Below, in pieces: positions 1 to 7,290 of a stretch of DNA of 35,264 nucleotides. This stretch comes from Alphaproteobacteria bacterium (GTDB lineage: Bacteria > Pseudomonadota > Alphaproteobacteria > Sphingomonadales > Kordiimonadaceae). The stretch lies in NCBI GenBank assembly GCA_021774695.1, contig JAJFIU010000015.1, positions 1-35,264 of the forward strand, in the 5' to 3' direction. The position numbers and the translations under genes are program-made. The stretch's first letter is position 1. Every line of letters begins with the position of its first letter. The notes beneath the pieces were generated by a model. The model was not told the origin of the DNA. It saw nothing but the letters and a program-made list of their open reading frames with translations, and made no database searches.

Positions 1-393
1 CTCAGCGTTTGTTACGATCGACGTGATTTGATCGCGTAGCTGGCCAAAGTCGTTATTAAGAGAGGTACGGCTTGCCGTATCGAGGCTGCTGTCTTTGGCG
101 GCAACTGCTTTTTCTTTCAGTTGAATAAGCAGGTCAGAAACTGCTTCGCCTGCTGCAATCGCAACATCGATAGTAGACTGAGACCGGTCAAGTGAACCTT
201 TCACCGCATTCAAACCAGACACTTCACCACGCAGCGTTTGCGCAATTGCATAAGTTGCAGCATTGTCTTTGGCAGACGATACTTTCAAACCAGTGTTAAT
301 CTGGGTTTGGATAGTGTTCAATTGTGAGGTTGTTTTATTGAGGTTTTGCAGGGCAAAAAGCGCACCTGCATTGGTGTTTACTGAAAACGCCAT
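1..393 (-). CDS. Flagellin, N-terminal part (runs off the window)
   Basis: This encodes the first 131 residues of a flagellin, the secreted subunit of the flagellar filament. It starts with ATG at 393 on the minus strand, just after a GGAG ribosome binding site, and stays open to the window edge. The conserved D0/D1 N-terminal helices are visible: MAFSVNTNAGALFALQNL, then INTGLKVSSAKDNAA, and later SRTSLNNDFGQLRDQITSI. It is clearly paralogous to the complete flagellin at 24431-25261. The C-terminal half lies outside the window. It sits downstream of flbT and flaF on the same strand and has its own sigma-54 promoter at 466-481. The family call is secure; which flagellin paralogue it is cannot be said. 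Confidence 0.95.
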   Translation of the reverse strand, partial: MAFSVNTNAGALFALQNLNKTTSQLNTIQTQINTGLKVSSAKDNAATYAIAQTLRGEVSGLNAVKGSLDRSQSTIDVAIAAGEAVSDLLIQLKEKAVAAKDSSLDTASRTSLNNDFGQLRDQITSIVTNAE

Positions 394-465
394 GATAGTT
401 CTCCATTCTGAGAGTATGTTATGAGCCTTTTGCTCACGAAAGCCTTTTGCTTCCGACCCCATACC

Positions 466-481
466 TGCAGTTGGCGTGCCA
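466..481 (-). promoter_or_regulatory. Sigma-54 promoter of the first flagellin gene
   Basis: Read on the minus strand the site is TGGCACGCCAACTGCA, with GG (-24) and GC (-12) separated by exactly 10 bases. This matches the sigma-54 consensus TGGCAC-N5-TTGC well. The predicted start is near 455, leaving a leader of about 60 bases before the ATG at 393. Flagellins of Caulobacter-type alphaproteobacteria are known sigma-54 genes. Confidence 0.85.
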
Positions 482-590
482 AATTTACCGAGTAGCTCGG
501 AAAAAATTACTAAACTATTGAATATAAATATAAATTTCCATTTATAATGTAATGCCCGACGGGTATTCAAGGGGATTTAGTGGGAAAGAA

Positions 591-649
591 TTGCCTGCAA
601 CGGCAAAATATTCAGGGTGAGGGCAGGAAATAATTGCCGTGCCGTGCAA
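591..649. promoter_or_regulatory. Possible activator-binding repeats upstream of the flagellin promoter
   Basis: Two imperfect inverted repeats lie about 110-180 bases upstream of the sigma-54 site: TTGCCTGCAACGGCAA (591-606) and TTGCCGTGCCGTGCAA (634-649). The distance suits an enhancer for a sigma-54 activator of the FlbD/FlrC type. The remainder of the 408-base gap 394-801 shows no open frame or terminator that I can support. The assignment is an inference from position and symmetry only. Confidence 0.35.
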
Positions 650-801
650 TTATTGCCTAGGACGTTCGAAAAATGTGAACCATAGGCGCCCGCTATCAAC
701 AGATGCTGTGGCCCTGCAGTTAAATCGCAGGTTTGCTTTAACAGGATAGAGGGGCGTGCTGGTGCGTCAGCGAAGGGTACAGGCAGGCAAAGGCCCGCGC
801 A

Positions 802-1215
802 CTATAGTGTGGCGTTAATTGGTTTGGAGGTGGCAGCATTTGCGCGTTGGCTGTTGGCCTGAAGTTCTGCCTGTTCTGCCAAGCCTTCCATGATGGTCTT
901 GTTAATATCAATCAGGCTATCGATGCGTTCTGAACCACGCATTACAAGCGAGGAATGCTTTGAAACCCATATCGATAGTGAAACAATACCAGCGCGAAGC
1001 TGGTCGGGCAGACTGTTGCCTTTGATGCCACAATCACTTGAGAAAACCGACCACATGCGCCGGTTCCAATCCAGAGCTGCAATTGTCTTGGGGTTGGTTA
1101 CTGGCTGATCTTTAACCTCGATTAGCGCGTTGGTGACTTGTGCGAACAGGCGATATTCAACCTGACTGGGGGTTTCTGCCGACGTTTGGGCTTTTTGATA
1201 TGCTTGATACGACAT
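802..1215 (-). CDS. flaF: Flagellar biosynthesis regulator FlaF
   Basis: FlaF is an alphaproteobacterial protein needed for flagellin secretion and for flagellin translation control together with FlbT. The 137-residue product begins MSYQAYQKAQ and carries the family's central block, with LDWNRRMWSVFSSDC and LPDQLRAGIVSLSIWVSKHS at about residues 48-87. The C-terminal tail after residue 115 is Ala/Asn-rich. The ATG at 1215 is preceded by a modest GGGA element. The gene lies 22 bases after the flbT stop, so flbT-flaF form one unit, with the flagellin gene next on the same strand. This is the usual order in Caulobacter relatives. Confidence 0.92.
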   Translation of the reverse strand: MSYQAYQKAQTSAETPSQVEYRLFAQVTNALIEVKDQPVTNPKTIAALDWNRRMWSVFSSDCGIKGNSLPDQLRAGIVSLSIWVSKHSSLVMRGSERIDSLIDINKTIMEGLAEQAELQANSQRANAATSKPINATL

Positions 1216-1237
1216 GTATATTCCCGGTTATTTTTCT

Positions 1238-1633
1238 CTAACTGTTGGCTCCAATGCGGCTTGTTTCAAAATCGATCAGTTTTTTGCAGTTCATCAGCGC
1301 TTTGTAAAAGTTTTTGTCCATTACATCGCGACTTATCTGTACACAGTCATTTACGGCGTCTGGGCTACTGATTGCGCTCATGAATTCGGTCATGCGCTTG
1401 ACAAATTCTTCGTAAAATTTGTCGGTATTGCCCTGGTCCATATACATCAGCATGATCGGGAAGTAGATCCGCTTAGCTGGTGAATTGACATTTTCTTCCT
1501 GCAAAATATCCTTTTCTCTTAAGATCGAAGCCTTATTGTGAACGATCAAGGTCGTCCGCCGATCCACATTTGCAATAACCGCGCCATTTATCACCAGACG
1601 TTCGCCTGGTTTCAAAGAAAGCTTTAATGCCAT
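1238..1633 (-). CDS. flbT: Flagellin mRNA regulator FlbT
   Basis: FlbT is a small cytoplasmic protein that binds the 5' leader of flagellin mRNA and lowers its stability or translation until the hook is complete (known from Caulobacter). The 131-residue product starts MALKLSLKPGERLVINGAV and contains the typical blocks RTTLIVHNKASILREKDI and KRIYFPIMLMYMD. Its length is normal for the family. It is the first gene of the flbT-flaF unit and faces away from the glycan island, across a 297-base divergent gap (1634-1930). No convincing promoter of its own was found; a GG-N12-GC sequence near 1713-1728 has the wrong spacing for sigma-54. Confidence 0.94.
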   Translation of the reverse strand: MALKLSLKPGERLVINGAVIANVDRRTTLIVHNKASILREKDILQEENVNSPAKRIYFPIMLMYMDQGNTDKFYEEFVKRMTEFMSAISSPDAVNDCVQISRDVMDKNFYKALMNCKKLIDFETSRIGANS

Positions 1634-1786
1634 AAAATAATTCCTTCATATTTTGAAAATACCACTGTTGGCGTTGTTTTAGTGTGGTCCTCAAATTTCC
1701 TTACTCGAGAAAGCGCTTGGGGTGTGTGCCTTCTCTTGTGTTGTTCATCATAGATATATTTCCATTGCTGATACCAGTTTTTTTCT

Positions 1787-1802
1787 TGGCATCTGGCTTG
1801 CA
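1787..1802 (+). promoter_or_regulatory. Sigma-54-type promoter in front of the glycan island
   Basis: TGGCATCTGGCTTGCA has GG and GC separated by exactly 10 bases and a TTGCA -12 block, a good sigma-54 match. Its predicted start is near 1813, giving a leader of about 118 bases before the first island gene at 1931. The site would place the whole downstream gene run under the late flagellar programme. The orientation is away from flbT. Confidence 0.72.
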
Positions 1803-1831
1803 CCGCTTTTTGCCGAAATGAATTAATATGG

Positions 1832-1850
1832 TTAGCGATTTGTTAACCAT
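1832..1850. promoter_or_regulatory. Possible CtrA box between promoter and first island gene
   Basis: The bases read TTAG-N7-TTAAC followed by CAT, one mismatch from the CtrA full site TTAA-N7-TTAA(C), and contain the TTAACCAT form of the half site. CtrA is the cell-cycle and flagellar master regulator of many alphaproteobacteria. The site lies downstream of the predicted sigma-54 start. It could serve a second promoter or be chance in an AT-rich leader. Confidence 0.35.
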
Positions 1851-1930
1851 AATTAGTAAACAATAGGTTACAGATTAGAAATAAAGTGGGCTTGCACTGT
1901 TGCTGGTAGCGAGTTGATTTGGAGAAAAAA

Positions 1931-3664
1931 GTGGCTATCAGCAAAAAGCGCCAGAGGAAAAAAGTACCGGTCCCTGTTCAAACCAAGAGGCAGAAACTTG
2001 GCTTGGGGGCCTCCGATGCATCGCTCCAGGAAATTAAGCGGTCATTGAAGCTGGGTCAAAAGCATATCGATCACCAGGAATGGCCTGACGCGGTTAAGCA
2101 TCTGCTGGTTGCGTGGAATGCGATGCCAGAAGATTTGGCGATTTTAACCCTTTTGGCACATGCTCTTGCTCAACTTGGTGTTCGGGAGCACGCAATATCA
2201 GTCGTGCAGCGCGCCCTCACTGTTCATGAGCCAACCGCCGACCTTGTTGGTATAATTCAACGCCTGGCGCTCGAAATGGGTATGTTCGAAGTGGCGGTGA
2301 AGCTTGGGCAGCAACTTGTGTCGTTGGCCCCGAACAACCCGGTTAACTATGTCAATCTCGCCACTGCATATTCGGGGCTTAAGCAGTATGACGAGAGCAT
2401 CGACATGTTACAGAATGCCTTACCGGTGTTTCCATCAGAGGCCAGTCTCTGGAATGTATTGGCAACGCAGGTAAGGGAACGGGACGGTGTCGATGCCGCC
2501 GATGTTTTTTTTGAGGAAGCGATCCGATTAGGTCCGAACAACCCCCAAGTTATAAGCAATTACTCGATCTCGTTTGGGCGGCGCAAACAATTTGGCAGAG
2601 CGTTGGAATTGGCGCAGCGGGCGATTGAGATCAGTCCTGACAGTCCCGAGCCTAGAATAGCTGCAGCCCACCTATTGTTTTTAAAAGGACGAATGGAAGA
2701 AGCGTGGGAGCATTATAGCTATAGACTGGATATACGCAGGCAGTCGTCGCAAACTCAGCACTATACACACAAGCTTCCAGAATGGCAGGGCGAAGACCTG
2801 TCAGGCAAAAGTCTTTTTGTAACTGCGGAGCAGGGCATCGGCGACGAAGTAATGTGGGGTTCCTATATTCCATTTTTTTATGAGACAGTTAAAAAGCTTT
2901 ACATTGGCTGCGACCCACGCCTTGTCAGCATTTATCAAAGACGTTTTCCCGATGCGACGGTGGGCAGCTACTTTGATAGAATTATCTCTGGGTACCGCTA
3001 CCGAGTATTTCCCAGCATTGAAAAGTTGTTCAGTGAGGGCGATGAGACCATAGACTATTGTGCCCCAGTTGGGGGTGCCGCCAGATTTGCCTGGCGTGCG
3101 CCAGATGATATTTGCCCACACAGTAACGGCTATCTTTCAGCCGACCCTACGAGGGCGGAAGAATTCAAGATGAGAGTGGCCGCGATAAGCGATAAACCAA
3201 AAATTGGTTTGGCGTGGCGAAGTGGAATAATGACGTCTGACCGTTCCTATCTCTACGCGGGTATCGACAACCTGGGCCCCTTAATGGCGCTCGCGGACCA
3301 AGTAGACTTTATAAATATACAGTATGGTGAAGTTGCCGATGAACTCTCTGCTATTAAGCACAAATACGGTGTTACTGTTCGTAACTTTGAAGATGTTGAC
3401 TTGAAAGCAGATATTGAAGCGAACTTGGCAATTATGTCCCAATGTGATCTGGTCGTTTCTTCCTGTTCAGCTCCTGGCATGTTTGCCATGTCTTCGGGAA
3501 GGCCCACATTGCTAATGTCGGCGTCTCCGCCGTGGTGGTGTTTTGGCAGCGAGCCGCGTGTTCCATTTGCCGAACACGCGGAAATTGTTGGGGACGCTGA
3601 CAGTGACTGGAATGAAACGGTTGAGCGTGTTGCCAACCTTGCAAGTAGGATGTTGGGGCTCTAG
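1931..3664 (+). CDS. TPR glycosyltransferase, candidate flagellin glycosyltransferase (FlmG-like)
   Basis: This 577-residue protein has an N-terminal helical TPR array (about residues 35-265, with repeats such as AIRLGPNNPQVISNY and RAIEISPDSPEPRIAAA). A glycosyltransferase domain of the GT9/GT41-like fold follows. It contains the motif EQGIGDEVMW at about residue 300, typical of TPR-linked transferases, and the C-terminal block CDLVVSSCSAPGMFAMSSGRP. In Caulobacter the TPR-GT protein FlmG binds flagellins through the TPR part and attaches a pseudaminic-acid-type sugar. The gene's place between flbT/flaF and sugar genes suggests the same role here. The GTG at 1931 is preferred because GGAG lies six bases upstream; a TTG at 1919 is in frame but has no such site. 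A 5' basic stretch (KKRQRKK) is notable. The exact donor sugar is not known. Confidence 0.82.
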   Translation: MAISKKRQRKKVPVPVQTKRQKLGLGASDASLQEIKRSLKLGQKHIDHQEWPDAVKHLLVAWNAMPEDLAILTLLAHALAQLGVREHAISVVQRALTVHEPTADLVGIIQRLALEMGMFEVAVKLGQQLVSLAPNNPVNYVNLATAYSGLKQYDESIDMLQNALPVFPSEASLWNVLATQVRERDGVDAADVFFEEAIRLGPNNPQVISNYSISFGRRKQFGRALELAQRAIEISPDSPEPRIAAAHLLFLKGRMEEAWEHYSYRLDIRRQSSQTQHYTHKLPEWQGEDLSGKSLFVTAEQGIGDEVMWGSYIPFFYETVKKLYIGCDPRLVSIYQRRFPDATVGSYFDRIISGYRYRVFPSIEKLFSEGDETIDYCAPVGGAARFAWRAPDDICPHSNGYLSADPTRAEEFKMRVAAISDKPKIGLAWRSGIMTSDRSYLYAGIDNLGPLMALADQVDFINIQYGEVADELSAIKHKYGVTVRNFEDVDLKADIEANLAIMSQCDLVVSSCSAPGMFAMSSGRPTLLMSASPPWWCFGSEPRVPFAEHAEIVGDADSDWNETVERVANLASRMLGL

Positions 3665-3667
3665 ATC

Positions 3668-4531
3668 ATGAGAAACCCATTTTTCATAGCAGAAGTTTCC
3701 AGTAACCATGCTGGCGATGTTGACCGCTGTATAGAGTTTATTGAAACAGCAGCGCGCATTGGTTGCGATGCGGTGAAATTTCAGCTGTTCAAAATTGATC
3801 AGCTTTTTGCTCCTGAAATTTTACAAAAAAGTGAAGACCATCGTGCGCGGCAAGCGTGGGAGTTACCGCTTGAGTTTTTGCCTGAGTTGGCCAAAAAAAG
3901 CCGAGAAAATGGCCTTCAATTCACCTGTACGCCCTTTTATATTGAGGCAGTGCGTGAATTAGAACCCTATGCAGATTTTTACAAAATAGCGTCGTATGAA
4001 TTATTGTGGGATGAGCTTATCCAGGCATGTGCCGCGACGGGAAAGAAACTGGTGCTGTCTACAGGAATGGCAACTCTGGATGAAATTGGGCATGCAGTTG
4101 AGGTGTTTGAGGGCGCCGGAGGTACAGACTTGACGATTTTGCACTGTGTGTCTGGTTATCCGGTCCCGGTTGAAGCCTGTAACTTGGCAGCGATTGAAAC
4201 AATCAGACAACAATTTTCCTGCGACGTTGGCTGGTCTGATCACAGCCGCAACCCAGGTGTTGTGCACCGTGCGATAGATCGCTTTGGTGCCAGCACAGTG
4301 GAGTTCCACCTGGATCTGGACGAAAAGGGTGCGGAGTATGCAACCGGCCATTGTTGGTTACCGGACGAAATTGCTCCGGTAATTGCAGCCCGTCGAGCGC
4401 TTGAGGCTGCGGACGGGAATGGTGTCAAAGAACCTACTTTTGCTGAAATTGATGACAGATTGTGGCGCGCTGATCCTTCTGACGGGTTGCGGCCTTTTCT
4501 AGAAGTGAGGCGGGCATGGGCGAAAAAATAG
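3668..4531 (+). CDS. NeuB-family ulosonic acid synthase lacking the SAF domain
   Basis: NeuB-family enzymes condense phosphoenolpyruvate with an amino sugar to make sialic, legionaminic or pseudaminic acid. The TIM-barrel signatures are clear: FFIAEVSSNHAGD (residues 5-17), CDAVKFQLFK (33-42), LSTGMATLDEI, then HCVSGYPVP and GWSDHSRNPGV. The protein has only 287 residues, whereas NeuB, LegI and PseI have about 335-350. It ends where the C-terminal antifreeze-like SAF domain would begin. The usual EKHFTLD segment is replaced by EFHLDLDE. The gene starts three bases after the preceding stop and overlaps the next gene by 16 bases. It is probably the nonulosonate synthase of the island, but a different substrate is possible. 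Confidence 0.82.
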   Translation: MRNPFFIAEVSSNHAGDVDRCIEFIETAARIGCDAVKFQLFKIDQLFAPEILQKSEDHRARQAWELPLEFLPELAKKSRENGLQFTCTPFYIEAVRELEPYADFYKIASYELLWDELIQACAATGKKLVLSTGMATLDEIGHAVEVFEGAGGTDLTILHCVSGYPVPVEACNLAAIETIRQQFSCDVGWSDHSRNPGVVHRAIDRFGASTVEFHLDLDEKGAEYATGHCWLPDEIAPVIAARRALEAADGNGVKEPTFAEIDDRLWRADPSDGLRPFLEVRRAWAKK

Positions 4532-6291
4532 TCGCCGTTATTGGTGCGCGCCTCAATAGTAGTCGTTTGCCGCGCAAGCAATTGTTGCCGCTTGCCGGCG
4601 CCCCGATGGTCGAGCATATCGTGCGCCGCTTGTCCGATGTGTCAAACATTGACGAAATTGTGTTGGCAACGTCAGCGGATGACTATAACCGCGACCTTGT
4701 TGTATGGGCTGAAGATGCCGGTGTGAGTTGTTATGCACACAAAGGTGATGTGAATGACTTGGTGGGCCGGATTGACAGTGTCGTAAAGGCGCGAAATGCA
4801 GACATACTGGTATATATTTGCGGTGACAGTCCTTTGATTGAACCGTCCACCATTGAAACATTACTGACAACATTAATTAGCACACCGAAGGCAGACTGGA
4901 CACGAATGGAAGAGTTGCCAGCGGGGCAAACATATATCCATGAGGGTTTCGCCGTTTACAGACGTGGTTTTTGGGATGAAATGGTTAAAGCTGCTGTTGC
5001 GTCCTTTGAAAAAGAGCATGTTGGCGCGGTATTTCACATACTTGAAAAAGTTATGCCCGCAGCCACTGCATACGCGCAGGAAGACCCAGTTTACCACAGT
5101 ATTGACCACCGAATTTCAGTGGATACACCCAGCGATTATGACTTTATGTGCCGCATTTATGACGATTGGTATGCCGAGCATGACGCAGCAACAACAGTTG
5201 ACTTGCGCTGGGTTATAAACCGTTTGCATGCCGAACCAGGCCTACGCGCGATAAATGCTCATGTGCGCCAGAAAGTGGTTGCCGAGGAAAACTGCAAAAT
5301 CATTTTGTTCACACAGGCAGATGGTAAAACCGGACTGGGACATTTAAGGCGAATGACAGTGGCAGCCAAACAATTGCAGGACCATTTGGCTGCTTCTGTA
5401 CGTATTGTCATATTAGGTGAAGAGCAGCAGCTGGACTGGTTAAATATATTGCCGCATGAATGGCGGTCTGTTGGTACAATGATAGATATTTTTACCGAGC
5501 TGTGTGAAGAAGCGCCATTCGCCATGCTGCTGGATTTTCAGGCTCTTGATGAAAAACTGCTGACAACCATAGAGCAGGTGCGCGGGCAGGGTACAAAATT
5601 TATCGCTATAGATGCCATCACCGACAACGACTGCTTTGACGGTTATTATGTTCCCTGTTTTTATGTGGCCGATCACCATAAAGCCTTTTTAAAGGAGCGC
5701 CTTGCTTACGGATGGGCTAGTTATTTGCTGCATCCGCTCAATAGGAAAAAGATGTGTGATCAAGCGGGCGCTGGAAACCGCCTGATTGTCTTAACGGGCA
5801 GCGGTGATTTTTACAGGCTTGGTCAACAATGGCCCGCCATGCTTGATGCCGTGTTGCCGCAGGATGTGGCAATTACATGGGTGCAGGGACCCTATGCACA
5901 AACACCTGACTTTACTAAAGTATCCGCGGGGCGTCAGTTCACGGTAGTAAAAGCCCCATCGGATTTACCAGACCTGATTGAGCAGCATAGCATAGCGCTT
6001 TCTGTTTACGGCGTTAGCTTTTTTGAATGTCTGCAGGCACGATTGCCAACAGTGGCTTATATGCCTGAAAACCTTGCGGAAACAGCTGAATATACAATGC
6101 TGCAGGCAGAAAAGGTCTGTTTGCAGGCAAGTGATGCTGGAGCAAGCGTAGCTATGCTCGCTGACTTGGTGGACGCAGATACAGAGAGGGCACGCTTGGC
6201 TACGACCTGTTCCGAGTTATGGCATGAACGCGCTAAAGAACCACCTCTTATCACCCTTTTGAACCATTTAGACCAAGCTGTAGCGGTGTGA
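4516..6291 (+). CDS. Fusion: SpsF-like cytidylyltransferase plus PseG-like nucleotide-sugar hydrolase
   Basis: This 591-residue protein joins two domains. Residues 1 to about 245 are a SpsF/CMP-sugar synthetase domain with the nucleotide-binding motif ARLNSSRLPRK (11-21) and the metal-binding GDSPLI (103-108). Residues 260-590 resemble PseG, the GT-B-fold hydrolase that removes UDP from the 4-amino sugar made by PseB and PseC. The motif DGKTGLGHLRRM carries a His (residue 276) at the position of the PseG catalytic His. Together they would supply the free sugar for the synthase encoded just upstream and activate the product with CMP. The overlap with the NeuB-family gene supports coupled expression. 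In Campylobacter and Helicobacter these are separate genes (pseF, pseG). The exact sugar is inferred. Confidence 0.8.
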   Translation: MGEKIVAVIGARLNSSRLPRKQLLPLAGAPMVEHIVRRLSDVSNIDEIVLATSADDYNRDLVVWAEDAGVSCYAHKGDVNDLVGRIDSVVKARNADILVYICGDSPLIEPSTIETLLTTLISTPKADWTRMEELPAGQTYIHEGFAVYRRGFWDEMVKAAVASFEKEHVGAVFHILEKVMPAATAYAQEDPVYHSIDHRISVDTPSDYDFMCRIYDDWYAEHDAATTVDLRWVINRLHAEPGLRAINAHVRQKVVAEENCKIILFTQADGKTGLGHLRRMTVAAKQLQDHLAASVRIVILGEEQQLDWLNILPHEWRSVGTMIDIFTELCEEAPFAMLLDFQALDEKLLTTIEQVRGQGTKFIAIDAITDNDCFDGYYVPCFYVADHHKAFLKERLAYGWASYLLHPLNRKKMCDQAGAGNRLIVLTGSGDFYRLGQQWPAMLDAVLPQDVAITWVQGPYAQTPDFTKVSAGRQFTVVKAPSDLPDLIEQHSIALSVYGVSFFECLQARLPTVAYMPENLAETAEYTMLQAEKVCLQASDAGASVAMLADLVDADTERARLATTCSELWHERAKEPPLITLLNHLDQAVAV

Positions 6292-6347
6292 TCTCTATCG
6301 ACACTGCAGTTGCTTACGACTTTTGATATATATTTTAGGTACCGTTA

Positions 6348-7289
6348 ATGACACTGAGTGACCGCATATCCAACTACGTATGCCCAAAGGGCCATAATCA
6401 CGCTGGCAACGTGATCGACCAGCGCGATGATTTTCAAGCGTTGGACTGCATTACATGTGGTTTTGTGCACGCGGTGCCATTGCCGACTTCCGAGGAGCTG
6501 GCTGAGTTTTACCAATTAAAATTTTACGAAAGCGACCGTAAAGTTGACTATTTTGAAGCACAGGCCGCGCAGAAGGATTGGTGGCATGAATTGTTTGGTG
6601 AACGGCTTGCTGCTTTTGAAAAGCAATTGGGGCGTAAAGGCCGGGTGCTTGACCTAGGCTGTGGGCCTGGCTTTTTCATGGCTTTTGCCAAAGAACAAGG
6701 TTGGGAAACCGTTGGGGTGGAACCCTCAGAAAAAGCGTCAAAATTCGCTCGGGAAGAATTGGGCCTGACCGTCCATAATCAGGGTTTTGAAACACTGGAC
6801 CCAGGTACTCTAGGCCAGTTTGATGTTGTGTATTCTCATGGTGTTATAGAACATCTGCAAAGCCCCAAAGCCTTTATTGATTTGGCATCTTCCTTGTTGG
6901 ACTGTGGCGGGTTGTTGTTTATCAACTGCGCCAATGATTTTAACCCCTTCCAAAAAGTGGTCAGGGAAACGCAGAATTACCCTTGCTGGTGGTTTGTGCC
7001 GCCGGAGCATCTGAATTATTTCACCGTTACCAGCCTTGTAAAATTTGTCGAAGCCAATGGTTTCACTGTTGCGGACCGTATAACCAGTTTCCCAATCGAT
7101 ATGTTTCTGTTGATGGGAGACAATTATGTGGAAATGCCAGCCGTTGGAAAAGAATGCCACAGGCGCCGCGTCGCGTTTGAAGGTGCCCTTGAAAAGGCTG
7201 GTATGCAGGGTTTGAAAACTGCCCTCTACAAAGCCTTCGCCGACCTTGATCTTGGCCGCCAAATCGATTTGATCGCGAGAAAAAACTGA
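6348..7289 (+). CDS. Class I SAM-dependent methyltransferase with N-terminal zinc-ribbon-like segment
   Basis: The 313-residue product has a class I methyltransferase core. The SAM-binding motif VLDLGCGPGFF lies at residues 100-110, and GVEPSEKASKFA, YSHGVIEHLQSP and GGLLFINC follow in the usual order for Methyltransf_23-type sugar methyltransferases. The N-terminus has Cys12, Cys34 and Cys37 (with His16 or His18), a possible metal ribbon seen in several sugar C- or N-methyltransferases. The gene follows a 56-base gap, the second-largest within the island, and its stop is adjacent to the next start. It probably methylates a sugar or sugar nucleotide; the acceptor is unknown. Confidence 0.8.
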   Translation: MTLSDRISNYVCPKGHNHAGNVIDQRDDFQALDCITCGFVHAVPLPTSEELAEFYQLKFYESDRKVDYFEAQAAQKDWWHELFGERLAAFEKQLGRKGRVLDLGCGPGFFMAFAKEQGWETVGVEPSEKASKFAREELGLTVHNQGFETLDPGTLGQFDVVYSHGVIEHLQSPKAFIDLASSLLDCGGLLFINCANDFNPFQKVVRETQNYPCWWFVPPEHLNYFTVTSLVKFVEANGFTVADRITSFPIDMFLLMGDNYVEMPAVGKECHRRRVAFEGALEKAGMQGLKTALYKAFADLDLGRQIDLIARKN

Positions 7290-7290
7290 C

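Noticed and set aside
1713..1728. Sigma-54-like GGCACACACCCCAAGC on the minus strand ahead of flbT
   Set aside because: GG and GC are 12 bases apart; sigma-54 needs 10.
6292..6347. Possible sigma-70 promoter (TTGCTT ... TATATTT) between the fusion gene and the methyltransferase
   Set aside because: Spacing and -35 match are poor; an AT-rich gap of this size can give such a hit by chance.
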